DNA from: Brachypodius melanocephalos
Taxonomy: Eukaryota > Chordata > Aves > Passeriformes > Pycnonotidae
Direction of reading: 5' to 3'
Length of the DNA: 64,000 bases
Assembly (NCBI GenBank): GCA_013398615.1
Contig: VZSR01000478.1
Span: 1,599,757 to 1,663,756 of the forward strand
The position numbers and the translations under genes were made by a program. A model generated the notes under the pieces. It saw only the letters and a program-made list of their open reading frames with translations, did no database searches and was not told the DNA's origin. This document shows, one piece after another, positions 20,742 to 30,352 of this stretch (within the stretch, counting starts at the first letter, position 1; every line of letters starts with the position of its first letter).

Positions 20742-23302
20742 TCAGGCTCGCACGGTGCCTGCCTCTGGGCTTTTCTCCTGCGCTGGAATCTCCACTGGAG
20801 GCTGACACGGCTCCTTGGCCAGGGCCAGCTCCACTGGCTGCCTGCGGTGGCTGTGCTGGACACCCACTCCAATGGCCGCCAGCAGGTAGACCACGGCCAG
20901 CAGTGCGAAGTAGCCAAAATATACATAAAACTGCAAAAGAGAAGAGAGGGGAGAACAGCACTTGGATCCCTCCCTTCATCCCGCACCCTTCAGGAGCCAC
21001 CTCCATCCTAGGTGTCCCCCCATCCCTACCTGGGGATGCACGGATAAGCCCAAGCCCCTCTTGTCAGCCACGATGATGGTGATGATGGTCTTCAGCACGG
21101 TGGCAAAGAAGGTGTTGACCCCGAAGACCAGAGCACAGAGCTCTTTGGAAAGGGAGGTAGCAATCTGGAAACTGGGAAAAACAGGAGCACTGGTGAACCC
21201 CTTGTATCAACCCGGCTGCCGGGGTGGGAGTGGGTCCCCAGGAGCACCACACACATGGCAATGGGCACCAGGAACTGGTGGGAGCCACGGAAGAGGATGT
21301 AGGCAGCATAGCACAGCCAGATGTTGGTGGTAGAGTTCATGAGCAGGAGCAATCCCGCCTGGAATGCTGTCACCACTCCGATCACCAGCTCTGACCATAG
21401 CGTCCAGCGGATCTTCACGTAGCCGGCGGCAAAGGAGGCGATGGCTCCTGGGGAGAGATGAAGGATGCTGTGAGCAGCTCAAGAATCCCCTGCCCTACCT
21501 AGGCTGGGACCCAGCCCGGTGACCATCACGTCATCCCCAATACCAAACCACCAAAAATTCCATAAGGACCACCACTCCCAAGGGGTGCAGCAGAACAGCA
21601 GTGAAACCCTGCCTCTCTGGGGTCCCCAGCCATTCCCACAGGAGGCAGCAGGATGTGAGTGTCCTCCCACATCCCCAGTGTCCCCATCCCAGGCAAGTTA
21701 CCCAGGAGCGTGGAAGCAGCATCCACGCCTCCGTTGTACACCCGACGGTTGTCCGTGGTGGGAGAGATCTCGTTCCAGAGGATGTGTGCATAGTACAGCA
21801 TCAGGTAGTACCCAGCCGAGTTGAAGACCCACCACAGGGACCAGAGGCGGAGCTGGGGCTGCCTGGCCAGTGCTCCCAGCTCCCGCAGCATACGGCACAG
21901 CACCATGTCCCGCCAGCCCCGTGTCCCCACCTCACTGTCCCCCTCTGCCATCTTGTCCAGCTCAGTGGGGACAGTGGCATCCCCACCCCCGGGCCGGTTG
22001 AAGAAGAGGCTGCGCCGTGGCCGTTCGAGGAAGAGGGTAAGGATGAGGCCGAAGCTGACGAAGCCCAAGGAGACGTAGTTGAGGGTGCTGAAGGGGACGC
22101 CGCCCAAGGTGACGCAGAGCTGGCCCAACACAGAGCTAGTGAAGACCCCCAGGAGCACGGCGGAGCGGGAATAACTGGCCATCCGCTGGTAGCGTGACGG
22201 AGCAACCAGGGAGAAGATGTAGGAGGAGTAGGCGATGCGGGCGGCCATGGTGATGCCATAGAAGAACTCCATCAGCTGCATGGCCAGGACGGAGGTGCCC
22301 AGCACCAGCAGTAGCCAGATGGAGATGTGGCTCAGGCTCTGCAGCACCAGCACGGGCTTGTAGCGCAGATAGTCTGTCAGCAGGAAGATGGGCACCAGCA
22401 CAGCCATGTAGGAGTAGGACAGCACCGGCGTGATCACATTGGTCACCTGCCGTGAGGGCAAGGAGGGGCTGAGCACAGGGCACATTCCTGGAGACGCCCC
22501 CCAACCTGCGGACTGTGTGGGCACCAGCTGCTGACCCCCGTGGCAGCACCTCCTCAGGGAGGAATGTGACCAGCAGCGTGCTCGGCTGGGGCTCTGGCTG
22601 AGCCTTGGCCCCTTCCCATGCCGGGAACGCAGCATTCCCACAGGCGCAGTGGCCGGCTGGGATCGGGGCCAGCGTCCCTTGGGAGACGATGACATTGTGG
22701 CTCATCTAATCCCATCGTTGCCAGCAGCCTGGCAGTGCGCCGTGCCATCATGGAAAAGTTTCCCCAGTGGGGTGGGGCACGGTTTCTCCCAGCCCAGCAC
22801 CCTCCCACCATCCCACAGGCTGCTAAGGTGGGCAGGGGTCACACGCTTGCCCCCAAAATCAGCTGCCAGCCTGGGCATGAGGTTTTATGCCAAGCTGAGC
22901 CTGGGGCTCAGGGGACAGGGTGACCTCACTGCCAAGCGAGACAGGGCCCCACACCACACCATGTCCCCTGCCCTGAAAGCACCACCATGAGTCACAACAC
23001 ACCACCGTGCCCGGGACACGACACCCCTGTGCACCCCAGAAGCACAGAGGGATGCTCGGGGCAGCCCCAGGATGGTGACCACGGTCATAAAGGGAGACAC
23101 CAGAGTGGGGGACAGGGTGCCCACAGCTCACCTCTGCCTTTGTGAAGTTCTTGTCCCCCAGCAGATAGGGGGTGATGAAGCTCTCGCCGGGCCGGATCTG
23201 TGTCATGAAGCCATAGAAGCAGAGGTAGAAGACTTGTAGCTTCCAGCGCTGGTCCGGCACCGTCTCCGACGCTGGCTTTTTGGCATCATCATTCTTGGGC
23301 AT
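20742..23302 (-). CDS. SLC19A1: Reduced folate transporter (solute carrier family 19 member 1), five coding exons
   Basis: This is a plasma-membrane major-facilitator protein that exchanges reduced folates for intracellular organic anions. Coding exons on the minus strand: 23302-23132, 22446-21702, 21447-21255, 21171-21030, 20930-20742. Junction phases (0, 1, 2, 0) agree and give 479 residues. Hallmarks are QIRPGESFITPYLLG in TM1, TMAARIAYSSYIF with the functional Arg of TM4, WWVFNSAGYYL in the centre, LFRGSHQFLVPIA with the TM10 Arg, and VLKTIITIIV with the TM11 Lys. Twelve hydrophobic segments fit the family. The C-terminal tail is only about 40 residues, against more than 100 in human. ATG 23302 is preferred because a CTGCTGCAG acceptor lies 4 bp upstream, so the upstream in-frame Met codons are intronic. 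Confidence 0.95.
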
Positions 23303-23306
23303 GGCT

Positions 23307-25759
23307 CTGCAGCAGGAAAGCGGCATTATCCCGGGAACCATCAGCTACACAGGCTTTGCTGGACCACGCAGCCCCTCTCTGTCTGCAGGCGCTCTCGGTC
23401 GCATGGAAAACCAGGGCGCTGCAGTTTCTGTGGAAAAAGCAGCATTTGGCACAGGCTCAAAATTCCTCCAGAACTGCAAGGCAAATAAATACCACTACCT
23501 TCTCCCCAGGAGATGTTCTGGGAAGAAGAAAAGCAGCCGTGTGTCTTGCTGTGCAGAAGCAGGGGGGGTCATTTTGGGCAGCATTCATACATCACGTGCA
23601 TCCGGAGCCTGGATGCATGGAGCATCTGGATCCACGGTGGGGCATCCTCAGCTCCCATGACCTCCTTTTCCTCCCCTTTAAGACTCAGTGGGGTTTTGCT
23701 ACTTCTTGGAGCAACGCTTCCCTCTGACCTGCAGAGCCAGAGGGATGCAGACGCCCTGCACCAGGGATGCTCCGGAGGGGATGGCACAGGAATGTGCTGG
23801 CTGTGGAAATGAGTTAATGTGCACTGTGGGCTCGGGGCCGCCTGTGTTACTCAGTAGCTGGGTGCCTAACAGGACCTCAGGCATGCAGCTGCCCCACGGC
23901 TTTTCCCGGTGGGACACAATGCCCTGCCCGGGGAGAATGCAAAATGCCACGAGATTCACTGTCCAGAGGGGGATTAAAAGCTCAGATCCTGGGGTTTGGC
24001 TGCAGGAAAGCTGGCAGTGCCAGGAGACCTGATTAACAGTCATGGGTTGAGGGCAGGAACAGGAGAATGCCTGGGCTGGGTGTTGTCCCAGCACTCCCCA
24101 CTCCCACAAGAAGTCACCAATGTGACTTTTCATGCCATAAAATTCCACGTATGCCAACACACGCCACTGGAGCAAGGTCTAGAAACCTGATTACCACGAT
24201 AACCGCAGAACAACTAATCACAGTCATTAAAAAGTAAGTTCATGGTCCCAGTCCGTGTCCCACTGGATCCTGCATGGTGAAATTGGAGGATAATCCCCCC
24301 CGCTACTGCCAGACAACTCAGGACAAATGGGGACATGAGCCAGCACCGGTGGTGGCAGAGGAAAGCTGGTGGTGACCTAAACCTACAGGAAGCCGAGTGC
24401 CCATTTGCCCCAGTGAGCACCCAACCCTCCAGCAGCATTCCCACGGAATTTCAGCACTGGTGCCTGAGTATCACCAAAACACTCGTGTGCCAAAGCTCAC
24501 GGCCAGACAAACAGCCCCCCACCTCCTAAAGAGCTCCCTGGGGATCAAAGCAGGCACTCGCTCACTTGCCGCCCAGCAAGCCCATCCCGCACTGTCTGGA
24601 GCACCGGCCCCCTGCTGCGGCAGGAAGGGCATGGGGCAAGGAGCAAGGGCTAACCCCCACCAAACACCGACCCCAGCACTGTGCCGGGGCCACTGCCAGC
24701 TGCAAGTGTCTGGACTCTGCCCCATTTCCTTCATGTCCCCAAGTTGGGCTGTGGATGTCACCTGCAGCAGCTGCTTGCTGCCATGTGCACCACGACCCCT
24801 ACGGGATGCTTGCCACCCTCTGCTCCCTATTTCCTGCCGTGTCCATCCACGAGGGATACACACATGCCTCCCCGGCCCACAGGGAACCATCCACACTAAA
24901 TCCAGGATGCAGCTCCGTGAAGGTGCTCCATTCCCAGGAGCACTGGCTCCTAACTCCCAGCACGTGTGTCCCCACACACAAAGGGACTCCAGACCAGAAC
25001 CCATCTGGCCGCACCCAATTCCCCTTCTCTAGAACATCCATGGAGCTGCTCTGCTCGAGGTGAGTGGGCACGAATACTAGGGAATGCTCCATCCTTCATC
25101 CCTGGTGCAAGCCACGGAGTGGAGGGAAGATGGCGAGGGAGACGAGAGAGGGAGGGAGAGGGAGCAGAGCCAGTCCGTTATCACCGTGCGAACCTGTTTA
25201 TCACCGGGTTATCAGGGTGTGACCTTGACATGGATCGCTGTCACGCCACACAGCGCTGTCAGCCCGGGGTCACGGGTGACACGGGTGGCCGAGCGCAGGC
25301 TCAGCTCCCCGCAGAGCCACGGCCACCGTGGTCCAGAGGAAGGGGGATGTTCTCCCCCCAGCCGCGTGTCGGTGACTTACAAGTGACACTGCCAAGGCAC
25401 CACGTGTTTTATGGGGAGCTGCCACGCCGAAAGGGGAGCACGAGTCCTTGGGGCACCTCCCCTAAAACAAGAGCTGGGAAGCTCCTGAAAATACCCCCTC
25501 GCCCACCCTGTGGGCACCTCTTTGCCTCCCACCGCTCAGCACCAAGGGGTGGGCGCTGCGGGGCGGTGCGGGGTGCACTTGGCAAAGGAAGGTGTTGAGG
25601 GGGACGCGGCACCTGCTCACCCTGAAACAGGGGCGGGGGGAGACACCACACCACCTGGCACACATCCCCAGCACGCTGGGGAAACAACGCTGCCGGCATC
25701 TCATGGACCCCGCCGGACACGCCACCGCCCCGGCGACACCCGCACCCCGCACCCCGTAC
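23307..25759 (-). other. SLC19A1: SLC19A1 intron between noncoding exon 1 and the start-codon exon
   Basis: The acceptor is TTTCCTGCTGCAG|AGCCATG and the proposed donor is CACCAG|GTACGG. No coding exon is recognised in the 2.4 kb. A small cluster of GATA-type motifs sits at 25178-25213. Confidence 0.6.
25178..25227. promoter_or_regulatory. Candidate enhancer with three GATA motifs and a nuclear-receptor half-site
   Basis: TTATC (GATAA on the minus strand) occurs at 25178-25182, 25198-25202 and 25209-25213. TGACCTTG, an ERR/SF-1-type extended half-site, follows within about 10 bp. Short motifs occur by chance, so this is only a candidate. Confidence 0.3.
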
Positions 25760-25903
25760 CTGGTGGGCGGCGGGCATGGGCGCTGCGAGCCGGGGCAAGG
25801 CGGGGCTCCGGGGCTCCCCGCTGCCACCCGAACCCGACCCGCGGCGAGCCTGGGACAGCGGCAGGAGCAGGAGGAGGAGAAGGAAGAGGAGGATGTGTGG
25901 GTA
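25760..25903 (-). other. SLC19A1: Probable noncoding first exon of SLC19A1
   Basis: The exon ends at 25760 (CACCAG|GTACGG on the minus strand) in GC-rich DNA beside a promoter-like block. It contains an ATG (25777-25775) six codons before the donor. After splicing to 23306 this gives an 11-codon upstream ORF that ends in TGA inside the main coding sequence. The 5' limit is a guess based on the promoter motifs. Confidence 0.45.
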
Positions 25904-25985
25904 CCTTGGGAAATGTAGTCGCTCCCCCACGTGCGGGGCGGCGCAGGGACTACAAACCCCACAGTGCAGAGGGCGGGAGGAAGGG
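25904..25985. promoter_or_regulatory. SLC19A1: TATA-less CpG-rich promoter of SLC19A1 with ZNF143-like and E-box motifs
   Basis: Two ACTACA-containing elements face opposite ways: ACTACATTTCCCA on the minus strand (25907-25919) and ACTACAAACCCCACAGTGC on the plus strand (25949-25967). Both resemble the ZNF143/THAP11 site ACTACAATTCCC. Between them lies a perfect CACGTG E-box (25928-25933), and a GC box (GGGCGGGAG) follows at 25971. The arrangement suggests a housekeeping, possibly bidirectional promoter. Confidence 0.55.
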
Positions 25986-27002
25986 GAGGAGGAGGAACAA
26001 CAGGAACCGCCTGGCCACCCGTAGGACGGAGGTGCATCAGCACTTGTGTGTCCCATACTGGGACAAATCCCCCTCCGAAACCATCGGCAGGGCGTGAAGG
26101 ATCGCCTTTTCCACTGGCCGCAGCCTCACCCATCTGCCGTGGCCTCTGGGCTGCGGGCCCTTGGGGACGCTGCCTCCGCCTTGGCTCCCTCCGCTGATGT
26201 ACGATACCCATGGCTGCTTGGATTTATTTCTGCACCCCGTTTGTTTCCTGGGGGTGGATTTGTTCCAGTCTGCGCTGTGCCGCATCCCAGAGGGTCCCGA
26301 GCAGTTGCCCCACTGTGCTCCAAGCAGAACTCCCGAAACCGCTCATCCCCCGCCCAGCCTGACAGCAGTCCCCGAGAATTGCTTGTGGGGTGAGTCCGGC
26401 TGTCAGGACCAGGAGGGGCTGAAGCACGGCCGTGCACTTCCCCGGAGGGAAGAGCATCCGTAGAGGAGGTGGAGCTCCACGAGAATCGGGCCCTGGACAT
26501 GGTGCCCCATCTCCCGAGAGATGATGCACCTTCCGAGCGCATCTTCCCTCCCCGTCTTTCCTCCCCCTTTCCCAGTGCTCACCCTGCCAGGAGCAAATGC
26601 AAGCTGACAGGGCTCGGCTATTCCGCTGAAATATTTATCTGCTCCCGCCTGGAAGTGCGGCAGCAGGATTTCAGGCGTCCGGGGACTGTCGCACACACCT
26701 GCCCCACCCAAGCCAGCCTGTAAGGTCCAGGCAGCCCTGGGTATTCCCACCCAGAGGCTTCCAGCCCTACTGAGCCCCCCAGGTGATCCCGGGGAGGCTG
26801 GGCAGACCACAGCAGACAGCCAGCTCCCTGATCCCACCCTGTCCCTCCCGCGGGCAGGTGGGATCTGTCTGTCCATCCCTGATGGCCAGGATGGTGGCAG
26901 GGTTAGGTCCCTCCCTTAAACGCAGCCGGGTCCGAGTGCAGGAGCTCCGCAGGGTGTGGGTCCGGGGCGATGCTGGGCACCCGAACAATGCCAGCACCCT
27001 GG
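25986..27002. other. Intergenic region between SLC19A1 and PCBP3
   Basis: No exon, transposon tail or RNA gene can be supported. GC content is moderate to high and rises towards the gap at 27003. Open frames here lack protein resemblance. Confidence 0.6.
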
Positions 27003-27102
27003 NNNNNNNNNNNNNNNNNNNNNNNNNNNNNNNNNNNNNNNNNNNNNNNNNNNNNNNNNNNNNNNNNNNNNNNNNNNNNNNNNNNNNNNNNNNNNNNNNN
27101 NN
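27003..27102. other. Assembly gap of 100 N in a CpG-rich block
   Basis: A second placeholder-sized gap. The sequence just after it is extremely GC-rich, which suggests the missing part is GC-rich promoter DNA that sequenced poorly. Confidence 0.9.
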
Positions 27103-27254
27103 GACGGGGCAGGAAGTCGGGGGGCTGGGCAGAGCCGGGGGGGGTGGCGGGCAGTGCCGGGCGGTCCCGCTCGGCTCCGGCTGCCGCCGCCCCTGAGTCA
27201 GCCCTGCCGCTCCCCAGCCCTGCCCGAGCCGTTCCTCCGTCCGTCCGGACACAG
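27103..27254 (+). promoter_or_regulatory. PCBP3: Candidate PCBP3 CpG-island promoter and noncoding first exon
   Basis: Highly GC-rich sequence ends in GGACACAG|GTAGGG at 27254, a good donor, 26.6 kb before the first PCBP3 coding exon. PCBP3 in mammals has 5' noncoding exons far upstream. Linking this block to PCBP3 rests on position and orientation only; the start site may lie in the gap. Confidence 0.4.
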
Positions 27255-28020
27255 GTAGGGCTTTGCCTTCTCTGAGGAGTGTGTTCTGGGCGTGGGGGGC
27301 CCGAGACGGCGCTCCCGGTCCCGCAGGGGCACCCTGGCTCCTGTAGCGGGGATGGAGGGTCCCCGTGCGGGGACGCGGGTGGGTGTGGTGGCGGCAACGT
27401 CGGGGCGAGGCGGCTCCCGGTGCGGCATCACCCCGGGGAACGGAGGGCGTGCGCCCACCGACCCTGTCCCCGTGTCCCCCCTTTCCCCAGGAGGTGTCCC
27501 CGTGTGCTGCCACCTTCCCGTCTGGGCGGCTCTGCGAGGCTGCTGAGAGTTCTCTGTGCCTGGCTCCCAGCCTCGGGAGGCTCCCGGGCTCTGCTGAAAC
27601 AATCCCAAAGTGCTGTCCCCGATTGGGGATAAGTGGGGATCTCCAAGGGAGGCGGCTTTCCGACCCCCTCCCCCGCCACTCGCCACTGCAGGGAGAAGTG
27701 TGCATGGGGATGGGTGGCGGCGGGGATGCTGCATAGTTTTGGGTGGAAACATCCCAAGCAGTCTCACGGTATGTTTCTGAGCCCTGGCTGATGGTTTTTG
27801 GGTGCCAGCACCTATGGGGTCTCACAGGTGTCAGGCTGGTGGTCATTTATGGTGTCACCCGTGCTGGTGGTCACCAAGCAGCTCAAACGCAGCCTCAGCA
27901 TCAGTCCTGGGGGGGAGAGAAGGGGTCGCAGGCCTCCAAACTTCCTCTGTAGCTGGGTAGATGTCTCCTGGGAGCCCATTCCCCCAGGCAGGACTTTCCT
28001 GTCCTTCCTCCGAAATCAGA

Positions 28021-28115
28021 ATCATCACAGAATCACAGAACATTTCGGGTTGGAAGGGACCTTAGAAACCATCTAATATTAACCCCCTGCCACAGGCAGG
28101 GCTGCCACCCACTCA
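28021..28115 (-). mobile_element. CR1 3' fragment
   Basis: ATCACAGAATCACAGAACA, then GGGTTGGAAGGGACCTTAGA and AACCCCCTGCCACAGGCAGG are the reverse complement of a CR1 tail. Confidence 0.9.
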
Positions 28116-30261
28116 GTCACTGAGTTGGTTCTTCAGCATGTGCCTCAAGGGAGCAGTGGATGCCCTGCTCTGGGGTTGCTGCCCACCGGAGCCACCACCT
28201 CTCATCGCGTGGAGCGGGCTCAGGAGGGGTCAGTTTATTCAGCTCTGGCTCCTGGGGCAGCGTTTATTGCCCACCTCCTTTCAGCAGGTCCTCCCAGGAG
28301 CTGGGTGAGACCCATCCTGGAGAGGGGTACGTGCAGCAGCCCGGGCAGTGCGGCATCCTCCGGCATGCACCGCGCTGCAGAGCATCCGCACCCCACGCGG
28401 ATGCTGCATGGCCACCCGGGAATCACTGCAGGGATGGCCCCCAGTGCTGCAGGCAGCCGGGGCAGATGGGGCAGCTTGGGGCCGTGGTGCCCCTGGTGCT
28501 GGGGGGTGTGGGGGAATGCCTGCTGCCGTGATACAGTTTGGGTGTTCCAGGCTTTCCAGGCCTAGACGGTTCCTGCTGCCTATCCTTGGGAGAGCAGAGA
28601 GCGTTGGTGCATCCTGAGGGCTGCAGTACGAGGGAACGGGTGGTCCTGGTGGGGGATACAAGACACTGGACCTAGGGTCTGGGGTGGGCTGGCAGGGGCA
28701 CAGGGGTGCATGCCCCAGGGTGGAGGGGACGCTCAGCAGCCCCTGCTGCAGACTGTGAGGAAGCAAACAGGACAGAGAAACCTGCGGAAGGTGAAGAAGA
28801 CACTCAAAATCTCTGTGACCTAATCCATGCTTTCAAGGAGTGTTTCTATAGCAGCCTGTGGGATGATGTGAGAGGGAAATCCCTGTCTGAGCTCACTCTG
28901 AATGCCCTGGGCAGGTCCATGCAGATACCCGAATGCTGCCAGACTGCTGGGGTGGGTTGAGCGATGCCTGAATCCATGGGGCTGTGGCAGGAGGCTCCAG
29001 CTGAGATTAGTGGGTACCAGTATAATCCCCAGCACCTTTCCCTTCTCTTTTTGATGGCCCCAGAAGAGACTGGGCTTGTTTTGGGGCCCTGTACAGCAAG
29101 GCTGTGGTGCTGCAGCCTCTTCTGGGTGGACCCTTCACTCCCAGCCCTGGGCAAGGAGCGTCATCCACCATCCTCTTTCCCCGTCCCAGCTCAGTGATGC
29201 TTGTGCTCACTGCCACAGCCATGGTTTGAAGTTCCCATCTTTCCACGCTGCAGGAATAGGTCCAATCTCCTCAGGTTGTCAGGAACGCTGGGTGCTGGCA
29301 CGTCTCTGCCTGCAGGAAGGAAAGCCTCCTTTTAACACAGACATTCCTTCCCACCTGTCCCCAAGGGGCTGTTTTCTGTCAAGGAGGTTCTCCAGCAGGC
29401 TAGTTCCCTCTTTTTTGGGGAAAGCCCATCAAGTCTTGGCACACCAAACGATGAGGATCCCATCGGAGCTACGGATGGTTGGTGGGTTCTTAAATGCAAC
29501 AAGGACTCAGGAGTGCAGGAATTGAGAGCCTTCCCCCCAAAACAGCGAAATAAAGAGCTTTACATTTTCCACCTTATTTTTCTGAGTTATGTTTTCCCTT
29601 TGGTGTACCACAAACATTGTTCTGTTTGCCGGGCAGGCTTTGTGGTGGGACATGTGGAAGAGAAATGACATTCCCCATTTGAGGGTCCTGTGTTTCCAAC
29701 CCCATTCGGTCTGGCAGCAGCCCATCACTGGGGTCTCATGGCATGTCCCCCTCCCTGCCCTTGCTAGGGCAGTGTTGGCATTGTGTCCACCAACCCGGTG
29801 GGTGCACACAGTGGGAAAATCCAGCGCTGAACAGAGGAGGAGAAAGGATCTGCATGAGAGGGCAGCCAGCCAGCTTCTGCCAGGAGAGGGTTAATCCTGG
29901 AGCTCCAGCTCTGGTATCCTGTTGCTGGCTACTTTGGGTAAAAGCTTTTTTGGCTCTGTTTCAAGGGCATCAGGCTGGAGGATGACTCATGCATCCCTGC
30001 CACCAAGGAGCAAACCCTCTCATCCCTACTTTCCCAGCAGAAGGTGATGATTTCCTGAAAATCCAAGTGCCCCAGAGGCCTCTGATTATGCCCTAGAGGA
30101 CTCTGGTCAGCTGGGCTGGGAAGAGCTGCATCTAGGACTTGCTTGTCCTGAGGGAACTGTGGTGGTGACATCTCTGGGTTCAAACGCTTGTGTGGGTGTC
30201 TCCCTGCTTGTTTGGAGGATGCTTTTGCCCCCTAACTGACGCTCATCCCTTTATTCTGCAG

Positions 30262-30352
30262 GGAAGGAGCCAACCATCCAGCTGCAGCTCCACCCTCCCA
30301 GTGCTGCCAGATGTGCCTCCACGTTGTGCTGCACCTGCAACCCACTCCAAAG
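30262..30352 (+). other. Possible noncoding exon with acceptor and donor
   Basis: A 91-bp segment is flanked by TTTATTCTGCAG on the left and AAAG|GTGAGGA on the right. No protein family is recognised. It could be a 5' UTR exon of PCBP3 or chance. Confidence 0.2.

Noticed and set aside
23303..23341. Alternative SLC19A1 start at MVPGIMPLSCCRA
   Set aside because: These codons lie upstream of a strong TTTCCTGCTGCAG acceptor and are therefore most likely intronic, despite the chance likeness of MVP to the human N-terminus.
28706..28960. 84-codon ORF containing an apparently ordinary peptide
   Set aside because: No family resemblance, no conserved motif and no convincing splice partners; length is compatible with chance.
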